From DASSWG01 sp035704905 (GTDB lineage Bacteria; Bacteroidota; Bacteroidia; Flavobacteriales; Flavobacteriaceae): a stretch of DNA of 22,784 nt. The notes beneath the pieces were generated by a model, which searched no databases, was not told where the DNA came from, and saw only the letters and a program-made list of their open reading frames with translations. The stretch lies in NCBI GenBank assembly GCA_035704905.1, contig DASSWN010000068.1, positions 1 to 22,784 of the forward strand, written 5' to 3'. The position numbers and the translations under genes were made by a program. Below, piece by piece: positions 7,542-13,514 of the stretch (position 1 is the first letter of the stretch; every line of letters starts with the position of its first letter).

Positions 7542-7549
7542 CAAAATTA
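7542..7549 (-). promoter_or_regulatory. Possible -7 box for the AlbA_2 gene
   Basis: Read on the minus strand, TAATTTTG is an exact TAnnTTTG match 13 bases before the ATG. No convincing -33 element was seen, and the leader would be only several bases long. Confidence 0.35.
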
Positions 7550-7661
7550 AAAATACACGATTTGCCTAAGAAATGGTTAATGTGCGGGTTAAATATTCCT
7601 AATGAACTGACATTTGGTTGCGTTTCGCGGTTACTTTGCTTGAAACCTCAAAATACCCAAA

Positions 7662-8456
7662 ATGAAACTGAACAAATTTAATTTAATTATAGCGCTGGTT
7701 TCCCTAATGACATTTTCTGCGTGCAGTAATGATGACGACAGCGGAAACGTAGAAGACACTAATGCACGAATGACCGTAAAGTTGGTGGATGCGCCCGGAG
7801 ATTATGACGAAGTAAACATTGACGTGCAAGACGTGCTGATCAAATATCAAGGAAATGAAGGCGAAGTTTCTTTGGACGATGTGAACGTGGGCGTTTATAA
7901 TTTATTGGAACTGACCGGCGGAAATTTCGTGCTTCTTTCCGATGACGACGATGTGCCGGAAGGGACGATCAATCAAATTCGTTTGGTTTTGGGAACCGAA
8001 AATACAATTGTGGTGGACGGCGAATCCTATCCGTTACAAACCCCGAGCGCCCAGCAGTCCGGATTGAAAATACAAATTGATCAACCAATCATCGCAGGAA
8101 ATACGTACAATTTAACCCTGGATTTCGATGTGGGAGAATCCATTGTTCAGCAAGGAAATGGCGGATATCTTTTGAAACCCGTCATCCGCGGAAGTTTGGA
8201 TGCCGAAACCGGGACAATTACGGGAATCGTGCTTCCCATTGAAACACAAGTTTTGGTAACCGCCAATAACGGGGAGAATGAAATTTCTACCTATACAAAC
8301 GCCGAAGGCATCTATTTTTTGAACGGCGTCCCGGAAGGCACGTATACACTTACTTTTGAAGTAGATCCCGCTTTGGAAACCGCACCAATTATTTTGTCCA
8401 ACATAGAAGTGGTTGCAGGAGAAGTTACCAATGTTGAAGCCGTCACTTTTTTATAA
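7662..8456 (+). CDS. DUF4382 lipoprotein with C-terminal carboxypeptidase-regulatory-like domain
   Basis: The 264-residue product has a lipoprotein signal peptide with lipobox FSAC, lipidated Cys at 21. The residues after it, SNDDDS, resemble the acidic lipoprotein export signal that sends lipoproteins to the cell surface in Flavobacteria, so the mature protein may face outward. Residues about 36-185 are the DUF4382 domain (MTVKLVDAPGDYDEVNID near its start). Residues about 190-264 form a beta-sandwich like carboxypeptidase regulatory domains, with TNAEGIYFLNGVPEGTYTL. DUF4382 proteins have no established activity; the build suggests an adhesion or scaffold role. It is transcribed divergently from the AlbA_2 gene and ends 165 bases before moxR. 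Confidence 0.85.
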   Translation: MKLNKFNLIIALVSLMTFSACSNDDDSGNVEDTNARMTVKLVDAPGDYDEVNIDVQDVLIKYQGNEGEVSLDDVNVGVYNLLELTGGNFVLLSDDDDVPEGTINQIRLVLGTENTIVVDGESYPLQTPSAQQSGLKIQIDQPIIAGNTYNLTLDFDVGESIVQQGNGGYLLKPVIRGSLDAETGTITGIVLPIETQVLVTANNGENEISTYTNAEGIYFLNGVPEGTYTLTFEVDPALETAPIILSNIEVVAGEVTNVEAVTFL

Positions 8457-8621
8457 TACTTTTTTCAAAATTATAGAGAAGAAAGCAACCAACAAGCGTC
8501 ATTTTCTGTTTTAGATTTAACCAATCATTAACAGCTATTGCCATACTTTTTTTCCAATTTGCAACGTTTTTTGTCCAAGCCACTCTACTGGTGAAAAAAA
8601 TTCGGAAAACCCACACAAATT

Positions 8622-9626
8622 ATGGAAGAGAACAATACCGCAATCGATATTGCCGGGTTAAATGAAAAAATTGAACGTGAAAGCGCATTTGTCGATATTC
8701 TTTCCCGCGAAATGCAAAAAGTGATCGTAGGTCAAAAACAAATGGTCGAACGCCTGTTGATTGGATTATTGGGAAAAGGGCATATACTACTCGAAGGCGT
8801 TCCTGGTTTGGCCAAAACTTTGGCAATCAGCACACTTTCCAAAGCCGTTCATGGGAATTTCAGTAGAATTCAGTTTACCCCCGATTTATTGCCGGCCGAT
8901 GTGGTGGGAACCATGATTTACAACATGAAAGTGAATGATTTCAGCATTCGGAAAGGCCCCATTTTTGCAAATTTCGTTCTGGCCGATGAAATCAACCGCG
9001 CACCGGCAAAAGTGCAATCTGCTTTGCTGGAAGCCATGCAGGAAAAACAAGTGACCATTGGCGACGAAACCTTTATTTTGGAACAACCTTTCTTGGTTAT
9101 GGCCACTCAAAACCCTGTGGAACAAGAAGGAACGTATCCACTTCCGGAAGCCCAAGTGGACCGGTTCATGCTCAAAGCCGTAATCGATTATCCGAATTTG
9201 GAAGACGAACGGAACATTGTTCGCGCAAATTTAAAAGGGGCCTTTGAAAATATAAATCCCGTGATTTCTTTGGAACAAATTAAACGTGCGCAAGATGCAG
9301 TTCGCGATGTGTACATGGACGAAAAAATTGAAAAATACATCCTCGACATCATTTTTGCCACACGTTATCCCGAACGTTACAATTTGAAAGAGCTGAAACC
9401 AATGATCAGTTTCGGTGCCTCCCCACGTGGAAGCATCAATTTGGCGACAGCGGCGAAATGTTACGCCTTCATCAAACGTCGCGGATATGTGGTTCCGGAA
9501 GACGTGCGCGCCGTGGTGCACGATGTTTTGCGCCACCGAATTGGAATCACCTACGAGGCCGAAGCCGAAAACATTACTTCCGATGATTTGATCAATAAAA
9601 TTGTGAACGAAATCGAAGTGCCTTAA
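8622..9626 (+). CDS. moxR: MoxR-family AAA+ ATPase, first gene of the Bat operon
   Basis: The 334-residue product is typical in length for the MoxR family. It has a Walker A motif, GVPGLAKT, at residues 59-66 and a Walker B with D122-E123 in LADEINRA. The sensor region MATQNPVEQEGTYPLPEAQ and the arginine-finger segment DRFMLK follow, with a C-terminal lid domain. MoxR ATPases act as chaperones that work on von Willebrand A proteins encoded beside them; here a DUF58 protein, BatA and BatB are candidates. The cytoplasmic ATPase probably drives assembly or activation of the membrane Bat complex. The 165-base leader region contains no promoter I can defend. The gene is followed by a palindromic heptad array before the DUF58 gene. 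Confidence 0.95.
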   Translation: MEENNTAIDIAGLNEKIERESAFVDILSREMQKVIVGQKQMVERLLIGLLGKGHILLEGVPGLAKTLAISTLSKAVHGNFSRIQFTPDLLPADVVGTMIYNMKVNDFSIRKGPIFANFVLADEINRAPAKVQSALLEAMQEKQVTIGDETFILEQPFLVMATQNPVEQEGTYPLPEAQVDRFMLKAVIDYPNLEDERNIVRANLKGAFENINPVISLEQIKRAQDAVRDVYMDEKIEKYILDIIFATRYPERYNLKELKPMISFGASPRGSINLATAAKCYAFIKRRGYVVPEDVRAVVHDVLRHRIGITYEAEAENITSDDLINKIVNEIEVP

Positions 9627-9628
9627 AA

Positions 9629-9663
9629 ATTCAGAATTCTGAATTCTGAATTCTGAATTTTAA
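9629..9663 (+). repeat. ATTCTGA heptad array with a 14-bp inverted repeat, moxR-DUF58 gap
   Basis: Units are ATTCAGA, ATTCTGA, ATTCTGA, ATTCTGA and a decayed ATTTTAA; they begin two bases after the moxR stop and fill the gap to the next ATG at 9666. Because the unit is near-palindromic, 9626-9639 and 9648-9661 form a perfect 14-bp stem around an 8-base loop. No T-run follows, so it is not an intrinsic terminator; it could affect mRNA processing between the two genes. Confidence 0.92.
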
Positions 9664-9665
9664 AA

Positions 9666-10532
9666 ATGGAAACCAAAGACCTACTTAAAAAAGTTCGGAA
9701 AATCGAAATAAAAACCCGCCGATTGAGCGACCATATTTTCGGGGGGGAATATCATTCGACTTTTAAAGGAAGGGGAATGACTTTCAGTGAAGTGCGCCAA
9801 TACCAATTTGGTGACGATGTGCGCAATATCGACTGGAATGTAACCGCGCGGTACAACGAACCCTTTGTGAAGATTTTTGAAGAGGAAAGGGAATTGACCA
9901 TGATGTTGCTCGTCGATGTTTCCGGGTCGGAACTTTTCGGAACCTCGCAAAATTTCAAAAAAGATATTGTCACGGAAATCGCCGCGACTTTGGCATTTTC
10001 GGCCACCAAAAACAATGACAAAATTGGCTTGATTTTGTTCAGTGATCAAATTGAACTGTATATTCCCCCAAAAAAAGGAAGTTCGCATGTGTTGCGGATA
10101 ATTCGGGAATTGATCGAATTCAGCCCAAAAAGCAAAAAAACCGATTTGGCACAAGCTTTGAAGTTTTTGTCGAACGTAATGAAGAAAAAAGCAATCGTTT
10201 TCATTTTGTCCGATTTTATGGCTGGCGATTATGAACGCACCATGAAGATTGTGGGAAACAAACACGACGTAACCGGAATTCGGGTGTACGATCAACGCGA
10301 AGAAGAAATCCCGAATTTGGGAATGGTGCAAATGCAAGACGCCGAAACGAACGAGTTTATTTTGGTGAATACCAATTCGAAATCGGTCCGACGAAATTAT
10401 GCCAAGTTTTATCGGGAAAGAGCCGGCTATTTTGAAGATGTTTTCAGACGAAGCGGTTCTGGAACGCTAAACACGAGGGTAGATGAAAATTACGTAAAAA
10501 AATTGTTGGGATATTTTAAACGGAGGGCGTAG
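9666..10532 (+). CDS. DUF58 protein with von Willebrand A-like fold (Bat operon)
   Basis: The 288-residue product has the DUF58 signature region (about 40-70, FSEVRQYQFGDDVRNIDWNV, followed by TARYNEPFVK) and a vWA-like domain with a MIDAS motif DVSGS at residues 84-88 and FILSDFM further on. No membrane segment is evident, so it is probably cytoplasmic or peripheral. DUF58 genes nearly always sit next to moxR, and the protein is the likely direct partner of the ATPase. It is 39 bases after moxR, the gap consisting of repeats, and ends with two adjacent TAG codons, the second directly followed by another heptad array. The ATG at 9666 is the only sensible start. Confidence 0.93.
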   Translation: METKDLLKKVRKIEIKTRRLSDHIFGGEYHSTFKGRGMTFSEVRQYQFGDDVRNIDWNVTARYNEPFVKIFEEERELTMMLLVDVSGSELFGTSQNFKKDIVTEIAATLAFSATKNNDKIGLILFSDQIELYIPPKKGSSHVLRIIRELIEFSPKSKKTDLAQALKFLSNVMKKKAIVFILSDFMAGDYERTMKIVGNKHDVTGIRVYDQREEEIPNLGMVQMQDAETNEFILVNTNSKSVRRNYAKFYRERAGYFEDVFRRSGSGTLNTRVDENYVKKLLGYFKRRA

Positions 10533-10535
10533 TAG

Positions 10536-10591
10536 TTTTGAGTTTTGAGTTATGAGTTTGGAGTTTGGAGTTTGGAGTTTGGAGTTATGTA
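10536..10591 (+). repeat. Eight TTTGGAG-type heptads after the DUF58 gene
   Basis: Units in order: TTTTGAG twice, TTATGAG once, TTTGGAG four times, then TTATGTA. The array begins directly after the second of two TAG codons that end the DUF58 gene. Its last unit supplies the ATG of a truncated reading frame at 10587. It is the left part of a composite unit that is repeated downstream. Confidence 0.93.
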
Positions 10592-10637
10592 TTGGAAAAC
10601 ATATTTTGATTTTAATCCACAATCGCATTCTGCGTAA
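10587..10637 (+). pseudogene. 16-codon truncated copy of the following gene's start
   Basis: The frame ATG-TAT-TGG-AAA-ACA reads MYWKTYFDFNPQSHSA and stops at a TAA formed by the first TAAAGCC heptad. It parallels MSWKTLFYFKTASRIK at the start of the gene at 10680, sharing M1, W3, K4, T5, F7, F9 and S13. It is best seen as part of the duplicated repeat unit, not as a working gene, though a translated leader is possible. Confidence 0.5.
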
Positions 10638-10662
10638 AGCCTAAAGCCTAAAGCCTATAGCT
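10635..10662 (+). repeat. TAAAGCC heptads, copy A
   Basis: Three exact TAAAGCC units and a variant TATAGCT. Reverse-complemented, the units share the TAGGC core with the array at 6321-6355, so the same word family is present in both orientations. Confidence 0.92.
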
Positions 10663-10663
10663 T

Positions 10664-10684
10664 TTCTAAGTTATGAGTTATGAG
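10664..10684 (+). repeat. TTATGAG heptads carrying two staggered ATG codons
   Basis: Units TTCTAAG, TTATGAG, TTATGAG. Each full unit carries an ATG (10673 and 10680), and because the period is 7 the two ATGs are in different frames. Only the one at 10680 opens the long gene; the frame from 10673 stops after 11 codons. Confidence 0.88.
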
Positions 10685-12308
10685 TTGGAAAACACTTTTT
10701 TATTTTAAAACGGCGTCCCGCATAAAGCCTACAGCTTACAGCCTTTTTATTTCCATTTTTTTTCTTTCGTTTCATGCGCATTCGCAGGAAATATCGGCTT
10801 CCATTGACACTGCTTCCATAAAAATAGGCGAACAAATCGATTACCGTATTTCCGTGAAAACGGATTCTTCCGACAAGGTCATATTTCCCGAAGGACAAAC
10901 CTTTCTTCCTTTGGAGATGGTGGATGCTCTTCCGGTTGATACTTCCGAAACCGCAACTTTGCAGCGTTTGTTGAAAAAATACACCTTGACGAAATTCGAT
11001 TCGGGCACCTATACCGTTCCTTCCCAAAAAATCGTAATCAACGGAAAAACCTTTTCTACCGATTCGTTTCAGGTGAAGGTGAACCCGGTTTTGGTCGATA
11101 CGACAAAGCAAAAACTATATTCCATTAAACCACCTTTGGATATTCCGCAACGTTATGAAATTCCAAACTGGATTTGGTGGATTTTGGGTGGAATTATTCT
11201 TGTGTTGGGGATTGGTTGGCTTCTTTTTCGCAGAAAAAAGAAAAAGGAAGAAGCCCAACGAAATATCCCTCCTTTTGAAAAAGCCATGTTGACTTTGAAA
11301 GAATTGGATGAAGGAAAGCTTTTAGAGGAACAAGAAATTAAAACCTATTATTCAATTCTTACCGATGCCGCGCGCCGTTATTTGGATGAACAAGTTGACG
11401 AACGCGCCATGGAAAGCACTTCCGAAGAACTTATTCTGCGCTTGCAACTCAAAAAAGACGCCGGTAAATTGAATATCGACCAGAAAATAATCGACGATTT
11501 TGAGCGCATTTTGCAGCGTGCCGATTTGGCAAAATTTGCCCGTTCCAAACCCGAAATTTCCACAGCGAGGGAAGACCGTTCGAGTATAGAAAAAATCATT
11601 ACCGACACCAAACAAGGAATTCCCGAACCCACGGAAGAAGAACTTCAAAGAGATGAGTTTTACCGTCAAAAGTTATTGGAAAAACAACGTCGCAAACGTC
11701 AACTTACTTGGATTTTTTCAAGTTTGGCGGTGATTATCGCAGCCGTTGCCATTTTTATTGCAATTGAAGGTCCATCGGCAATGACCAATTTGGTTATGGG
11801 AAATTCCACCAAAGAAATGTTGCACGGACAATGGATAACAAGCGAATACGGCAATCCATCCATTACCATCACAACTCCGGAAGTTTTGGTAAGGCAAGTG
11901 GATTCAGCGCTAAACCCGAACAATATGATCCTAGGGGAAACATTTTCCAGCGGAAATATTTTGGAAGATCTTTATATTCAATTAAGTATTTTTAGAAAGC
12001 AAAACAAAACCGCGGAAAGTTCCGAAGAAATATTGTCCGCATTGGAAGCTCGGAACGCACAAAATATTGTCACAAAAAAAGAAGAATTTACGACTGCCGC
12101 CGGAATCGAAGGTCAAAAGATAAGCGGAAGTTTCTCAATTGCTGACGATTCGGGCAAATCCAAAAACAAAAAATATGTGCTGTTAAGTTTTGAACACGGC
12201 GGAAAATCGGAGCAAATTTTGCTGGTCGCCAATAAAAACGATGAATATGCCGACAAAATTATTTCGCGCGTTGAGTATTCCGTGGAACTTGAAAAAACCG
12301 GTAGTTGA
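10680..12308 (+). CDS. Two-span Bat operon membrane protein with BatD-like periplasmic domain
   Basis: The 542-residue product starts with a signal-peptide-like segment (hydrophobic about residues 20-32, then HAHSQE). A beta-rich periplasmic domain (about 36-155) resembles the Ig-like modules of BatD. A first membrane span at about 162-184 is followed by a charged cytoplasmic region of about 150 residues, a second span at about 340-360 and a C-terminal domain of about 180 residues of unknown type. It lies between the DUF58 gene and batA, as a similar gene does in other Bacteroidota, and its TGA overlaps the batA ATG, indicating translational coupling. Codons 1-21 lie in the duplicated heptad unit; no other start in this frame retains the signal peptide. 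I would call it BatD-like, not BatD; the true batD is at 15430. Confidence 0.8.
   Translation: MSWKTLFYFKTASRIKPTAYSLFISIFFLSFHAHSQEISASIDTASIKIGEQIDYRISVKTDSSDKVIFPEGQTFLPLEMVDALPVDTSETATLQRLLKKYTLTKFDSGTYTVPSQKIVINGKTFSTDSFQVKVNPVLVDTTKQKLYSIKPPLDIPQRYEIPNWIWWILGGIILVLGIGWLLFRRKKKKEEAQRNIPPFEKAMLTLKELDEGKLLEEQEIKTYYSILTDAARRYLDEQVDERAMESTSEELILRLQLKKDAGKLNIDQKIIDDFERILQRADLAKFARSKPEISTAREDRSSIEKIITDTKQGIPEPTEEELQRDEFYRQKLLEKQRRKRQLTWIFSSLAVIIAAVAIFIAIEGPSAMTNLVMGNSTKEMLHGQWITSEYGNPSITITTPEVLVRQVDSALNPNNMILGETFSSGNILEDLYIQLSIFRKQNKTAESSEEILSALEARNAQNIVTKKEEFTTAAGIEGQKISGSFSIADDSGKSKNKKYVLLSFEHGGKSEQILLVANKNDEYADKIISRVEYSVELEKTGS
10723..10743 (+). repeat. TAAAGCC-type heptads inside coding sequence, copy B
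   Basis: TAAAGCC, TACAGCT and TACAGCC lie in frame-shifting register within codons 15-22 of the membrane protein gene, just before the hydrophobic core of the signal peptide. Three units make 21 bases, exactly seven codons, so three-unit steps would preserve the frame and single-unit steps would not. Confidence 0.88.
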
Positions 12309-13312
12309 TGTTTGAAAATTTCACATTTGAAAATCCAGAATGGTTTTGGCTGTTTTTATTGGTGCCAATCGCCATTGCTTGGTATATATGGAAACGGAAC
12401 AAGCAAACAGCAGCAGTTAAAATTTCCAGTATTCAAGGCTTCAAAAACAATCCAGGTATTTTGGGAAAATTTCGGCATGCACTTTTCGCCTTCCGAATCA
12501 TAGCCCTTGCATTGTTGATTACGGCGATGGCCCGCCCGCGAACCGTCGATATGTCCACGCATATAAAAAGCACGAGCGGAATTGACATTGTGATCGCGAT
12601 GGATGTTTCGGCAAGTATGTTGGCGCGCGATTTGGAGCCAAACCGATTGGAGGCTGTAAAAAATGTGGCATCCGATTTTATTCAACACCGCCCGAACGAC
12701 CGCATCGGATTGGTGGTTTATGCGGGAGAAAGTTATACCAAAACCCCTTTGACAACCGATAAATCCATTGTGCTCCGTTCTTTGGCTGATGTGGAATACA
12801 GCGGACTTTTAGAAGGAGGCACCGCCATTGGAATGGGACTGGCGACTTCTGTGAACAGGCTTAAAAACAGCACGGCGGAAAGCAAAGTTGTGATTTTACT
12901 GACCGATGGAATGAACAATGCCGGTTTTATCGATCCGAAAATAGCCACAGAACTTGCCGTGGAATTCGGCATAAAAGTTTATACAATTGGTGTTGGAAGC
13001 AACGGCACAGCACTTTCCCCGGTTGCACTTCTTCCAAACGGTCAATTTCAATATGCCCGTACAAAGGTGGAAATGGACGAAGAATTGATGAAACAAATTG
13101 CCAATGCCACCGGTGGACAATATTTCCGGGCGACCGACAACCAAAAATTGAAATCGATTTATGCGGAAATAAATAAATTGGAAAAAACGAAAATAGAGGA
13201 AACAAAATATTACAATTACGACGAAAAATTTCGATCCTTGGTGCTTTTGGCAGGAATCTTCCTTTTGTTGGAAGTCACACTTCGCTTGACGCTTTTTCGA
13301 AGTTTTGTGTAG
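12308..13312 (+). CDS. batA: BatA, von Willebrand A domain membrane protein
   Basis: The 334-residue product has an N-terminal membrane hairpin (about residues 11-28 and 60-77), a vWA domain with a MIDAS motif DVSAS at residues 99-103, a later TTDKS and LLTDGMNNAG, and a C-terminal span of about 20 hydrophobic residues. This is the standard BatA layout. The vWA domain is expected to bind a divalent metal and a protein partner in the envelope; BatB is the usual paralogue. The ATG at 12308 overlaps the TGA of the upstream gene (TGATG); an upstream TTG at 12305 adds only one residue. The gene stop is followed without a gap by a heptad array. Confidence 0.93.
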   Translation: MFENFTFENPEWFWLFLLVPIAIAWYIWKRNKQTAAVKISSIQGFKNNPGILGKFRHALFAFRIIALALLITAMARPRTVDMSTHIKSTSGIDIVIAMDVSASMLARDLEPNRLEAVKNVASDFIQHRPNDRIGLVVYAGESYTKTPLTTDKSIVLRSLADVEYSGLLEGGTAIGMGLATSVNRLKNSTAESKVVILLTDGMNNAGFIDPKIATELAVEFGIKVYTIGVGSNGTALSPVALLPNGQFQYARTKVEMDEELMKQIANATGGQYFRATDNQKLKSIYAEINKLEKTKIEETKYYNYDEKFRSLVLLAGIFLLLEVTLRLTLFRSFV

Positions 13313-13340
13313 GAGAGGTGAGTGGTGAGTGGTGAGTTAT
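13313..13340 (+). repeat. Four GAGTGGT heptads directly after batA
   Basis: Units GAGAGGT, GAGTGGT, GAGTGGT, GAGTTAT begin at the base after the batA stop codon. The last unit shares GAGTTAT with the word TTATGAG seen upstream, read in another phase. Confidence 0.88.
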
Positions 13341-13349
13341 TAAGCGAAT

Positions 13350-13397
13350 CCTGCAAGCCTGCCAAACGGCAAGGCAGGGTTTCCTAAACCTTGTAGG
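13350..13397 (+). repeat. Hairpin inserted within a hairpin (batA-batB gap)
   Basis: Left arm CCTGCAAG (13350-13357) plus GGTTT (13378-13382) pairs with AAACCTTGTAGG (13386-13397), except that one arm base overlaps the inner stem; one pair is G-U. Twenty bases at 13358-13377 split the left arm and form their own stem: GCC at 13357-13359 with GGC at 13373-13375 and GCC at 13361-13363 with GGC at 13368-13370, loop AAAC. The outer palindrome resembles a dispersed flavobacterial intergenic repeat known to me only from memory. Confidence 0.75.
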
Positions 13398-13439
13398 TAT
13401 TTGTCACTTTTAGGTGTATTGTTAAAGTACAAATACAAG

Positions 13440-13460
13440 ATGCTGAAACAAGTTCAGCAT
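13440..13460 (+). repeat. Short dispersed-type hairpin ATGCTGAA/TTCAGCAT
   Basis: A perfect 8-bp inverted repeat (13440-13447 with 13453-13460) surrounds the loop ACAAG. It has no T-run and so is not an intrinsic terminator. Similar words are frequent between genes in Flavobacteriaceae, as far as I recall. It is the third repeat type in the 202-base gap between batA and batB. Confidence 0.8.
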
Positions 13461-13514
13461 GACACGGGACACGGTGGAATAAAAATTTGAAATAGGTTCA
13501 AAAAAACATGATCC

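Larger units (their letters stand above)
10585..10743 (+). repeat. Duplicated composite unit: G-rich heptads, spacer, AAAGCCT-type heptads
   Basis: Copy A runs from 10585 (array start 10536) to 10662; copy B runs from 10664 to 10743. Each has TTATGAG-like heptads, then a spacer beginning TTGGAAAACA and containing ATTTTAA (43 bases in A, 38 in B), then heptads of the TAAAGCC type (three plus a variant TATAGCT in A; TAAAGCC, TACAGCT, TACAGCC in B). Copy B overlaps the start of the next gene: its ATG is inside the second TTATGAG unit and codons 1-21 or so are read from the repeat. Confidence 0.88.

Noticed and set aside
7613..7638. Promoter for the DUF4382 lipoprotein gene (TTTG and TTACTTTG)
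   Set aside because: The -7 box has a mismatch in the key TA, and the 14-base spacing is too short.
8457..8621. Promoter for the Bat operon
   Set aside because: TAGATTTA at 8512 and TACTTTTT at 8544 partly match the -7 box, but neither has a -33 element; a promoter probably exists here but I cannot place it.
9681..10337. Open frame of 218 codons on the minus strand
   Set aside because: It lies fully antisense to the well-supported DUF58 gene and its product has no recognisable domain; long antisense frames arise easily from the codon use here.
10536..10743. CRISPR-like repeat cluster
   Set aside because: Units of 7 bp in direct contact, without unique spacers of regular length and without cas genes nearby, do not fit a CRISPR array.
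13440..13460. Intrinsic terminator between batA and batB
   Set aside because: The hairpin is not followed by a T-run, and the same kind of hairpin appears to be a dispersed repeat.
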